Under the pieces are notes generated by a model. The model worked only from the letters and a program-made list of their open reading frames with translations. It made no database searches and had not been told where the DNA came from. A stretch of 50,081 nt of DNA, from NCBI RefSeq assembly GCF_003217325.1, contig NZ_QJTI01000028.1:1-50081 (forward strand), given 5' to 3'. Position numbers and translations under genes: made by a program. Below are positions 7,592-14,876 of this stretch, one piece after another (the stretch's first letter is position 1; each line of letters begins with the position of its first letter). This DNA is from Rhodopseudomonas faecalis. Lineage in GTDB: Bacteria; Pseudomonadota; Alphaproteobacteria; Rhizobiales; Xanthobacteraceae.

Positions 7592-8568
7592 TGTGGCGTG
7601 GTGGCGTGGGCAGGGCCGCGGGTCTTGCGGCAATTCTGGCGGTGACGGGCTGTGCGGTTGGAGCGGCGCCTTCGGCTCAGGCGCAGACTGCCCAGGCGGC
7701 GACGTCGAGTGCCTTCGCCGCCGTTCAGCCCTCGGGCAGTGGTTCGGGTGACGATGCACAATCTGCGCAGCGCGAACGCAATCTCGCCGGCCGCGCGGTC
7801 GATAAGATGAAAGACGTGGCGCGGCAGGCTGGCGACATTTTTAGCCGGGTGCCGTGTTTGCCGCCCAAGGGCGGGGTCCGTCCGCTCGGCTCGCTGCCCC
7901 ATGTCGCGAGCAAGCTGATCGCCGGCGATCCGGTGGTGATCGTGGCGTTCGGCTCGTCCTCGACGCAGGGCCATGGCAGCTCCTCGCCGGCCTTCAACTA
8001 TCCCAACCGGCTGGCCTCCCAACTGCGTCGCCAATATCCGACCGCGGAAATCTCGGTGATCAATCGCGGCAAGGGCGGCGAGGACGCGCCGGAAATGCTG
8101 GCGCGGCTGAAAAGTTCAGTGCTCGATCTGAAGCCCGATCTCGTGATCTGGCAGGTCGGCACCAACGCCATTCTGCGCGATCTTGATCCGGCAGACACCG
8201 CCAAGATGGTCGAAGAAGGCGTTTCGGCGATCCAGGCCGCCGGCGCCGATCTGGTGCTGGTCGATCCGCAATATGCGCCGCGCGTCAATGAGCGCGCCGA
8301 AAACGCCGGGCGGATGATGAAGCTGCTCAACAGGGTCGCGGAAATCCGCCATGTCGGCCTGTTCCCACGCTTTGAGGTGATGCGCGATTGGCACGAGCGG
8401 CAATCGGTGCCGATCGACAATTTCATCACCCCGGACGGGCTGCATATGAACGATTGGGGCTATGCCTGCTTCGCCCAATTGCTTGGCGACGACATCATTC
8501 GTTCGGTCGGCCAGATCAAGCTCGGCATCCACGTGCCGTCCGACGTGCACACCTACCGGCCGATGTAA
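7591..8568 (+). CDS. SGNH-hydrolase-type lipoprotein
   Basis: The 325-aa product carries a lipoprotein signal with lipobox VTGC (lipidated Cys21), a low-complexity linker to about residue 60 and then an SGNH hydrolase domain. The four blocks are recognisable: FGSSSTQG (probable nucleophile Ser123), NRGKGGE (160-164), VGTN (Asn192) and DGLH (Asp282, His285). SGNH enzymes remove or transfer acyl groups on sugars. Anchored in the envelope beside OpgC, this one may deacylate or re-acylate a periplasmic glucan (inference). Start 7591 has GAGGACA upstream and couples to the previous stop through TGATG. Confidence 0.8.
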   Translation: MWRGGVGRAAGLAAILAVTGCAVGAAPSAQAQTAQAATSSAFAAVQPSGSGSGDDAQSAQRERNLAGRAVDKMKDVARQAGDIFSRVPCLPPKGGVRPLGSLPHVASKLIAGDPVVIVAFGSSSTQGHGSSSPAFNYPNRLASQLRRQYPTAEISVINRGKGGEDAPEMLARLKSSVLDLKPDLVIWQVGTNAILRDLDPADTAKMVEEGVSAIQAAGADLVLVDPQYAPRVNERAENAGRMMKLLNRVAEIRHVGLFPRFEVMRDWHERQSVPIDNFITPDGLHMNDWGYACFAQLLGDDIIRSVGQIKLGIHVPSDVHTYRPM

Positions 8569-8640
8569 CGCCGCTGGCGGCGCTGCTCCCTTATGGGAGT
8601 GCCAGCTCCGCCATGCGCGATGGACCCGTCGCCTCCACCC

Positions 8641-8750
8641 CACACGTCATGGCCGGGCTCGTCCCGGCCATCGACGTCTTTGATCCAGCGGCGCTTTTAA
8701 GACGTGGATGCCCGCGACAAGCGCGGGCATGACGGGTCATTGGTGATACC
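8641..8750. repeat. Dispersed intergenic repeat, copy A
   Basis: Three nested or successive hairpins are visible: TGGCCGGG/CCCGGCCA (8650-8670), ACGTCTT/AAGACGT, and ATGCCCGCG/CGCGGGCAT (8708-8731). The core matches copies near 12.9, 26.7, 43.9 and 45.6 kb. This copy lacks a clear left terminal motif. It lies downstream of the SGNH lipoprotein gene and of convergent metZ. Confidence 0.8.
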
Positions 8751-8758
8751 TGTTGGGT

Positions 8759-9958
8759 TTAAATCTGATCGAGCGCGGCCAACAGGTCGGCGATCAGATC
8801 GTCTTGGTGCTCGAGCCCGGCCGACAGCCGCAGAAAACCGTCATCGATATTGAGTTCGGCGCGGATTTCCGGCTTGAGCCGCTGATGCGTGGTGGTCGCC
8901 GGATGGGTGATCAGGCTGCGCGCATCGCCAAGATTGTTGCTGATCTTGACCAGCTTGAGCGCGTTCAGGAACCGGAACGCCGCCGCCTGGCCGCCTTTGA
9001 CCCCAAAGCCGACCAGGGTCGAGCCACCGCGCATCTGCTTGGCGACGGTCGCGGCCTGCGGGTGATCGGCGCGGCCGGGATAGACCAGGCGCGCCAGCTT
9101 GGGATGGCCGGCCAGCGCGTCGGCGATCGCGGCGGCATTGGCGGTCTGGCGCTCGACGCGCACGCCGAGCGTTTCCAGCCCCTTCAGCATCACCCAGGCA
9201 TTGAACGGCGACAGCGTCGGGCCGGTCTGGCGCAGGAACATCTGGATCTGTTCTTCGATCAGCGCCTGCGAGGCCAGGATCACCCCGCCGAGACAGCGGC
9301 CCTGGCCGTCGATATGCTTGGTGGCGGAATAGACCACCACATCGGCGCCTAGTTCGAGCGGGCTCTGCCACAGCGGCGTCGCGAACACGTTGTCGACCAC
9401 CAGCTGCGCATTGGCGGCATGGGCGATCTCGGCGATCGCGCCGATATCGAGCACGTCGAGCGTCGGGTTGGTCGGGCTTTCCAGAAAGAAGGTTTTGGTG
9501 TTGGGGCGCACCGCGCGCTGCCAGGCGCCGAGATCGAGCCCATCGATCAGCGTCGAGGCGATGCCGTAGCGCGGCAGCAGGTCTTCCACCACGTAGCGAC
9601 ACGACCCGAACATCGCCCTCGACGCCACCACATGGTCGCCGGCCTGCAGCGGCGCCAGCAGCGCCGCGGTCACCGCCGCCATGCCCGAGGCGGTGGCGCG
9701 CGCCGCTTCGGCGCCTTCCAGCTCGGCCATGCGCTGCTCGAACGCCGACACGGTCGGGTTGGACAGCCGCGAATATTGGAAGCCGGGATCATCGCCGGTG
9801 AAGCGCGCCGCGCATTCTTCGGCGGAGGCGTAGACGAAGCCCTGGGTCAGAAACAGCGCGTCGGAGGTTTCGCCATATTGCGAACGCAGCGTGCCGGAAT
9901 GCACCAGCCGGGTTTCGCGATGGAGGGATGACAGCGAGGGAGCCTTGATGGTCGACAT
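8759..9958 (-). CDS. metZ: O-succinylhomoserine sulfhydrylase
   Basis: This 399-aa Cys/Met-metabolism PLP enzyme makes homocysteine directly from O-succinylhomoserine and sulfide. Landmarks are QYSRLSNPTV (about 61-70), ASGMAAV (90-96), ESPTNPTLDV (160-169), VVDNVFATP with Asp189, and the Schiff-base lysine Lys214 in YSATKHIDGQGR. The context (SAM-II riboswitch) and the SRLSNPT form favour MetZ over cystathionine gamma-synthase or MetY. Start 9958 is preferred to the upstream frame, whose codons lie in the riboswitch expression platform. Confidence 0.92.
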   Translation of the reverse strand: MSTIKAPSLSSLHRETRLVHSGTLRSQYGETSDALFLTQGFVYASAEECAARFTGDDPGFQYSRLSNPTVSAFEQRMAELEGAEAARATASGMAAVTAALLAPLQAGDHVVASRAMFGSCRYVVEDLLPRYGIASTLIDGLDLGAWQRAVRPNTKTFFLESPTNPTLDVLDIGAIAEIAHAANAQLVVDNVFATPLWQSPLELGADVVVYSATKHIDGQGRCLGGVILASQALIEEQIQMFLRQTGPTLSPFNAWVMLKGLETLGVRVERQTANAAAIADALAGHPKLARLVYPGRADHPQAATVAKQMRGGSTLVGFGVKGGQAAAFRFLNALKLVKISNNLGDARSLITHPATTTHQRLKPEIRAELNIDDGFLRLSAGLEHQDDLIADLLAALDQI

Positions 9959-9989
9959 GTGTTCTCCACTGCACCCGCGTGATGGGCAC

Positions 9990-10024
9990 AAAAAAACCGG
10001 CCTGGGAAAATACCCACAGACCGG
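9990..10024 (-). terminator. Intrinsic terminator in the metZ leader
   Basis: On the minus strand CCGGTCTGTGGG (10024-10013) can pair with CCCAGGCCGG (10006-9997) around a short AT-rich loop, followed by seven T (9996-9990). A competing stem CAGGCCGGGG/CCCGGTCTG immediately upstream shares the 5-prime arm, so the two folds exclude each other. This is the layout of a transcriptional expression platform directly after the SAM-II aptamer. Confidence 0.65.
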
Positions 10025-10037
10025 GACACACATCCCC

Positions 10038-10096
10038 GGCCTGTTTAGCTACTTGTTTAACGTGGCTGCAAGCCGGCCGGCTCAAATCACCACGGG
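10038..10096 (-). promoter_or_regulatory. SAM-II riboswitch
   Basis: Read on the minus strand, the leader has the SAM-II (metA-type) core: GTGGTGATTTG, a short variable segment, GCTTGCAGCCACGTTAAA, then AAGTAGCTAAACAGG. This matches the conserved GCTTGCA...CACGTTAAA...TAGCTAAA pattern of alphaproteobacterial SAM-II aptamers, including the pseudoknot-forming 3-prime end. It should lower metZ expression when S-adenosylmethionine is plentiful. Confidence 0.88.
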
Positions 10097-10107
10097 ATAA
10101 GTTCCGC

Positions 10108-10135
10108 TCTTAATCCGCCGTGCTCTTTCCGTCAA
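10108..10135 (-). promoter_or_regulatory. Promoter of the metZ riboswitch transcript
   Basis: On the minus strand TTGACG (10135-10130) and TTAAGA (10113-10108) are spaced by 16 nt. Initiation near 10101 would begin just before the aptamer, giving a leader of about 143 nt to the metZ start codon. Confidence 0.55.
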
Positions 10136-10214
10136 GCCGGGCATCGGCTAGCGATAGGCTTCATGTATTTTGCGTAGCCCGGATGGCACGGCCGCCGTCC
10201 GAAGGACCGACACC

Positions 10215-11321
10215 GTGCCGTTCACGATCCCGCCTGACGCCGATGGAATCCTGCCCGATCGCATGATTGCGGCGATGGCGGATGCCGGCATGATCCGCCC
10301 CGAATATCCCTTCGTCGAGAGCCAGATCCAGCCGGCCAGCCTCGATCTGCGCCTTGGCGACATCGCCTACCGGGTGCGCGCCAGTTTTCTGCCGGGGCCG
10401 GATTGCACGGTCGCCGAACGGATCGACGAACTGAAGCTGCATCAGATCGATCTCACCGACGGCGCGGTGCTCGAGACCAACTGCGTCTATATCGTGCCGC
10501 TCTTGGAGAGCCTGGCGCTGCCGCCGGATATCGTGGCCGCGGCCAATCCGAAAAGCTCGACCGGCCGGCTCGATGTGTTCACGCGCGTGATCGCCGACGG
10601 CACCAGGCGCTTCGACAGTATCGATGCCGGTTACCACGGCCCGCTTTATGCCGAGATCAGCCCCAAAACCTTCCCGGTGCTGCTGCGCGAAGGCTCGCGG
10701 CTGTCGCAGCTCCGGTTTCGGGTCGGCGAAGCCACGCTGAGCGCCGGCGAACTCGACGCGCTGCATGAGGCCGAGCGGCTGGTCGATGTCGATGACGCCG
10801 ATCTTGCCCATGGCGTGGCGGTCAGCGTCGATCTGTCCGGCGAAAGCTCGGGCGGCTTTGTCGGCTACCGCGCCAAGCGCCATACCGGCGTGGTCGATAT
10901 CGATCGCCGCGGTGGCTATCCGGTGCACGAATTCTGGGAGCCGATCCCGGCCCGGCGCGATGGCAGCCTGATCCTCGATCCCGGCGAGTTCTACATCCTG
11001 GCTTCCAAGGAGGCGGTGCAGGTGCCGCCCGACTACGCGGCCGAGATGGTGCCGTTCGATCCGCTGGTCGGCGAATTCCGTGTGCACTATGCCGGGTTCT
11101 TCGATCCCGGTTTCGGCTATGAGGGTGCTGGCGGCCACGGCTCGCGCGCGGTGCTGGAAGTGCGCTCGCGCGAAGTGCCGTTCATCCTTGAGCACGGCCA
11201 GATCGTCGGCCGGCTGGTTTATGAGCGCATGCTGGCGCGGCCGGCCTCGCTCTATGGCCAGCGCATCGGCTCGAACTACCAGGGCCAGAACCTCAAACTG
11301 TCCAAGCATTTTAAGGCGTGA
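10215..11321 (+). CDS. dcd: dCTP deaminase, duplicated-domain form
   Basis: The 368-aa product belongs to the alphaproteobacterial 2-deoxycytidine-5-triphosphate deaminase family, which makes dUTP for thymidylate synthesis. It is about twice the length of E. coli Dcd. An N-terminal copy contains IQPASLDLRLGD (about 39-50) and ANPKSSTGRLDVFTRV. A C-terminal copy has SLILDPGEFYILASKE, EFRVHYAGFFDPGFGY and the ending YQGQNLKLSKHF. Start is taken as GTG 10215, with GAAGGA 8 nt upstream; the in-frame ATG at 10170 would add a non-family extension. It is divergent from metZ. Confidence 0.88.
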   Translation: MPFTIPPDADGILPDRMIAAMADAGMIRPEYPFVESQIQPASLDLRLGDIAYRVRASFLPGPDCTVAERIDELKLHQIDLTDGAVLETNCVYIVPLLESLALPPDIVAAANPKSSTGRLDVFTRVIADGTRRFDSIDAGYHGPLYAEISPKTFPVLLREGSRLSQLRFRVGEATLSAGELDALHEAERLVDVDDADLAHGVAVSVDLSGESSGGFVGYRAKRHTGVVDIDRRGGYPVHEFWEPIPARRDGSLILDPGEFYILASKEAVQVPPDYAAEMVPFDPLVGEFRVHYAGFFDPGFGYEGAGGHGSRAVLEVRSREVPFILEHGQIVGRLVYERMLARPASLYGQRIGSNYQGQNLKLSKHFKA

Positions 11322-11451
11322 GCGCCTGAGCGAACGGCCGCCGTCAGCGCGCCGGGCAGAGGGCTATGCGTTTCCGGCGGCTCGCAGCGCCGCCGTTCGA
11401 TGCTAGGGAGGGCGAGGCGCGGCACCAGACCCCGCCACCCCGGGGAAACGC

Positions 11452-12873
11452 ATGACCGATGTTGCCGTCGCTGCCACGCCGCCGCCGGACCAGCCGCCGC
11501 AAGCGCCGCCACCCTCCGCTGCGACCACCCCCAATCCGCTGCTGAACGGACCGATCCTGCCGACGCTGTTGCGGCTCGCCTGGCCCAATGTGATCGCACT
11601 GACCGCCGGCACCTGCGTGGTGATCGCCGAGACCGCCTATATCGGCCGGCTCGGCACCGAAGCGCTGGCGGCGATGGCGCTGGTGTTCCCGTTCGTGATC
11701 TTGACCATGACCATGTCGGGCGGTGCGATGGGCGGCGGCGCCGCCGCGGCGATCGCGCGGGCGCTCGGCGCCGATGATACCGAGCGCGCCGCCGCGCTGG
11801 CGGGCCATGCGCTTTTGATCGGCATCGGCTTTGGCCTGTTGTTCACCGCGCTGATGCTGCTGTTCGGCCGGCCGCTGCTACAGCTGCTCGGCGGCCGCGG
11901 CGAGGTGCTGCGCCAAGCGCTCGATTATGTCGCGGTGTTTTTCGGCGGCGGCGTGGTGCCGTGGCTGATGAATACGCTGTCGGCGGTGCTGCGCGGCACC
12001 GGCAATATGAAGCTGCCATCGTTCATGGTGCTGACCGCTGCCGTGCTGCAGATCGTGCTCGGCGGCATTCTCGGACTTGGCCTTGGCCCGGTGCCGCAAT
12101 TCGGCATGAAGGGCGTGGCCGCCGGCACGCTGATCGCCTTTTCCAGCGCGGCGGCGGTGATGGCCTGGTACATCGTCTCCGGCCGCGCCCGCATCACGCT
12201 GCGCCTTGCCGGGCTGCGCCTGCAACGGCGGATGTTTGTCGATATTCTCAAGGTCGGCGCGGTGTCGTGCTTCTCGCCGCTGCAATCGGTGCTGACCATC
12301 GTGATTTTCACCCACATGCTGGCGGCGTTCGGCGACGCGGTGCTGGCCGGCTATGGCATCGGCGCGCGGCTGGAATTCATGCTGACCTCGCTGGCGTTCG
12401 CGGTCGGGGTCGCCTCGGTGCCGATGGTCGGCATGGCAATCGGCGCGGGGCGGGTGCAGCGCGCGCGCCGCATCGCCTGGACCGCCGGTGCGGTGTCATT
12501 CACGGTGGTCGGGCTGTTTGGCGTCGCGATCGCGGTGTTTCCTGATCTGTGGGTCGATCTGTTCACCGACGATCCGCGTGTCACCACTGCTGCGCATCAT
12601 TATCTGCGCGCGGCGGCGCCGATGTATGCCTTCATCGGGCTGGCGCTGTCGCTGTATTTCTCCTCGCAGGGCGCCGCCAAGGTGCTCGGCCCGGTGCTGG
12701 CGCAGACTGCGCGGCTGCTGTTTGTGGCGCTTGGCGGGGCCTGGCTGATCGCGGCAGGCGGGGGCGCTCAGGCGTTCTTCCTGCTGGCGGCGGCGTCGAT
12801 GGCGGTGCTGGGCGTGCTGGCAGCGCTCAGCGTAGCGCTGAGCCGCTGGGGCGCGCGTGGGCAGCCGGTGTGA
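11452..12873 (+). CDS. MATE-family efflux transporter
   Basis: The 473-aa inner-membrane protein has twelve probable helices and begins with a 30-residue proline/alanine-rich cytosolic tail. The two homologous halves show MATE features: ILPTLLRLAWPNVI at the first helix, AYIGRLGTEALAAMAL, and in the second half KVGAVSCFSPLQSVLTIVIF and AGYGIGARLEFMLTSLAFAVG. MATE proteins export cationic drugs or metabolites in exchange for Na+ or H+; the substrate here cannot be told. Start 11452 has GGGGAAACGC just upstream. It stands alone between dcd and repeat copy B. Confidence 0.88.
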   Translation: MTDVAVAATPPPDQPPQAPPPSAATTPNPLLNGPILPTLLRLAWPNVIALTAGTCVVIAETAYIGRLGTEALAAMALVFPFVILTMTMSGGAMGGGAAAAIARALGADDTERAAALAGHALLIGIGFGLLFTALMLLFGRPLLQLLGGRGEVLRQALDYVAVFFGGGVVPWLMNTLSAVLRGTGNMKLPSFMVLTAAVLQIVLGGILGLGLGPVPQFGMKGVAAGTLIAFSSAAAVMAWYIVSGRARITLRLAGLRLQRRMFVDILKVGAVSCFSPLQSVLTIVIFTHMLAAFGDAVLAGYGIGARLEFMLTSLAFAVGVASVPMVGMAIGAGRVQRARRIAWTAGAVSFTVVGLFGVAIAVFPDLWVDLFTDDPRVTTAAHHYLRAAAPMYAFIGLALSLYFSSQGAAKVLGPVLAQTARLLFVALGGAWLIAAGGGAQAFFLLAAASMAVLGVLAALSVALSRWGARGQPV

Positions 12874-12888
12874 GCGCTGTCGGTATGA

Positions 12889-13032
12889 TACCAACGGCGA
12901 TTGATACCAACCACTCCACACGTCATGGCCGGGCTCGTCCCGGCCATGACGTCTTTGATCTTGCAGCGATTTTAAGACGTGGATACCCGCGACAAGCGCG
13001 GGTATGACGGTCATTGATACGACCCGATGGTA
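12889..13032. repeat. Dispersed intergenic repeat, copy B (complete, 144 bp)
   Basis: A full copy with imperfect terminal inverted repeats: TACCAACGG at 12889-12897 and CCGATGGTA at 13024-13032. Internally it has the GGCCGGG/CCCGGCC hairpin, the ACGTCTT/AAGACGT pair and the CCCGCG/CGCGGG hairpin. It fills the space between the convergent MATE and ogt genes. Confidence 0.85.
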
Positions 13033-13044
13033 TGAGTGCTGCTG

Positions 13045-13632
13045 CTATGCGCTTTCCGCGCTGCGCGGCGGCGGCGCCAGCGACAGCAGCGCGTCGAACA
13101 GCGTGACGCCGCGCCCGGCCAAGGCCCCTTCCAGCGCCAGCAGCCGTGACCTTGTGACGATGCCGCCAAAGGTCGGCGCGCCGCTGGTTTCGCCGGGGCT
13201 GGGCACGGCGCGATGGCACGGCACCAGCACCGGAAAAGGATTGCGGCTGATCGCCTGTTTCACCGAATGAATGACGCCGGTCATGCCGAGCCGGCTGGCG
13301 ATCTCGTCAAAACTGACGGTTTCGCCGCGCGGCACCCGCTGCAGCAACTCATAGACCCGTCGGCTGAACGGCGGCGCGCTGGTCATATCGAGCTGCAGCC
13401 CTGCCGGCGCATGGCTTTGACCGCGCAGCGCGCTGCTGACGGCGTCAATCGCCGGTGCAACTTCAGCGGGTGGCGTGCGCTCGCGTGCATCCGGAAAACG
13501 GCGCAGCAACTCGCGCCGCGTCTCGATTTCGCGCATCGCGGGGAGCTGAACGCCAATGACGCCGCCGTCGCTCCAGGCAATGCCACAGCGACCGAGCGAC
13601 GTGTCGAACATTGCATAGGTGCGCCCCACCAT
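13045..13632 (-). CDS. ogt: Methylated-DNA--protein-cysteine methyltransferase, atypical
   Basis: The 195-aa product has the suicide acceptor motif LVPCHRA with Cys139 and the preceding NPFP. This places it in the O6-alkylguanine-DNA alkyltransferase family, which repairs alkylated guanine by irreversible transfer to the cysteine. The start agrees with family members (YAMFDTSLGRCGIAW). Two substitutions stand out: at the spacing where human AGT has Arg128 (17 residues before the Cys) there is His122, and where it has Tyr114 there is Phe108. Both normally assist base flipping, so activity or substrate range may differ. Confidence 0.88.
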   Translation of the reverse strand: MVGRTYAMFDTSLGRCGIAWSDGGVIGVQLPAMREIETRRELLRRFPDARERTPPAEVAPAIDAVSSALRGQSHAPAGLQLDMTSAPPFSRRVYELLQRVPRGETVSFDEIASRLGMTGVIHSVKQAISRNPFPVLVPCHRAVPSPGETSGAPTFGGIVTRSRLLALEGALAGRGVTLFDALLSLAPPPRSAESA

Positions 13633-13834
13633 GGCCCGACTATAGCAACGCCATTGCCGGCCGCATCCGTAAAATTGTCAGAAAATTGCTCGAATTTTGC
13701 CAGTGCCCCGGGGCCGGATCGTGCTGCGCCGCAAAAGGGGCGGCGAAAACCCTGTGCACTTCGCCGCATCGCCATCGATCCGCTTGGCGACGCGGCTCAT
13801 CTCGGCTAGATGAAGAACGTGGCCACGCGCCGCT

Positions 13835-13908
13835 GCGGGCGTAGTTCAATGGTAGAACGGCAGCTTCCCAAGCTGCATACGAGGGTTCGATTCCCTTCGC
13901 CCGCTCCA
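13835..13908 (+). tRNA. tRNA-Gly (anticodon CCC)
   Basis: The complete cloverleaf is readable: acceptor GCGGGCG paired with CGCCCGC, D-loop TTCAATGGTA, anticodon stem GCAGC/GCTGC with loop TTCCCAA giving anticodon CCC, T-loop GGTTCGATTCC, discriminator T and an encoded CCA end (13906-13908). It reads GGG glycine codons. The minus-strand frame across it is a well-known type of spurious ORF. Confidence 0.96.
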
Positions 13909-14101
13909 AGACTTCTTGTTCCGACCGCCGGGCCTGAATGAGCGCGCTGTTGCATGCGGCGCGATGCGCGCATCACGTCCTTCAACACGTCAATGCCGGA
14001 CGGCGCGCGCCATCCGGCATCTTGTTCGCAGGCGATGATCGTGAGGCGATGCCGATTTCAACTCGGGTCACCGCAACGACTGAACGGCTGCTCGCGTCGG
14101 G

Positions 14102-14608
14102 TTAGCTGCGCGATTTGATCAGCACCGGCAGGCCGAGTGCGGTCGAGAACGGCGCCGGGTTGTCGATTAGCGTCGCCGAAGCGTTCTGATTCTTCGACAG
14201 CGACGAGAACGGCTTTGATCGCAGCAGCAGCGGGAAGCCGGATACGAAGGTGTTGGAGTCGATCAGCGTCGGCAGGCCGAGCCATTCCGACGTGGTCTTC
14301 GGCCCGAGCAACAGCGGCGCGCCGCTCAGCCGGGTGGACGAACTGATCGTTGCACCATTGCCGGCATGGCCATTGGCGGCGCCATTGCTTGCGCGCGGCG
14401 CTGCGCCATTGCTGGGCTTGCTGCCCGGCGCGCGCGACAAAATCGCTTCGGCCCGCGAGCCCATGCCGAATGGCGGTTCGACGGCAACGATCGTGCCGCC
14501 ATTGCCATCGGACACCTGTTCGACATTCGTGAAATTGGCAGCTTTCAATTCACTGACCGCCGCGCTGGCGGCCTTTGCATTATCAAAGCTGCGGATGATC
14601 TGCGCCAT
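14102..14608 (-). CDS. Hypothetical protein with internal repeats, possibly stress-related
   Basis: The 168-aa product starts MAQIIRSFDNAKAASAAVSE, followed by a segment that looks like a small alpha/beta domain similar in style to general-stress (YflT/17M) domains; this is a weak impression. Residues about 63-90 are an Asn/Gly/Ala-rich linker. The C-terminal half repeats a pattern: SGAPLLL then LGLPTLIDS, SGFPLLL then LGLPVLIKS. No signal peptide or membrane segment is seen. It is a lone gene between tRNA-Gly and the GH13 gene. Confidence 0.6.
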   Translation of the reverse strand: MAQIIRSFDNAKAASAAVSELKAANFTNVEQVSDGNGGTIVAVEPPFGMGSRAEAILSRAPGSKPSNGAAPRASNGAANGHAGNGATISSSTRLSGAPLLLGPKTTSEWLGLPTLIDSNTFVSGFPLLLRSKPFSSLSKNQNASATLIDNPAPFSTALGLPVLIKSRS

Positions 14609-14876
14609 TGCCCATCAACTCCTTTATCGATCGGCCGGACCTCCTTGAGATCCGAATCATGTTTCGGGGGGAGACAATCCCACTGTTAATTGACATTGGT
14701 GTGGACAGTTCCGAACTCACGTCGTTGTCATCATTCCGTGAGAAAGCTTGAGCAGCATGATTGTGCGGGTGTTAGCGCCACTCAGCGGCGTTGTGTCGCG
14801 GCGGTGAGCGCGGTCGCGCCACGCGCCGGCAGCGGAACCGCCACAGCCGCGCCGTGTTGCCATGCTGGGATCAGCC

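Noticed and set aside
13640..13909. Minus-strand frame of 89 aa beginning MERAKGIEPSYAAWEA
   Set aside because: It is antisense to tRNA-Gly; translations of this kind are a familiar annotation artefact from tRNA genes.
14708..14712. GGAAC (minus strand) upstream of the 168-aa protein as an EcfG promoter
   Set aside because: No CGTT occurs at a spacing of 16-17 nt, so the match is incomplete.
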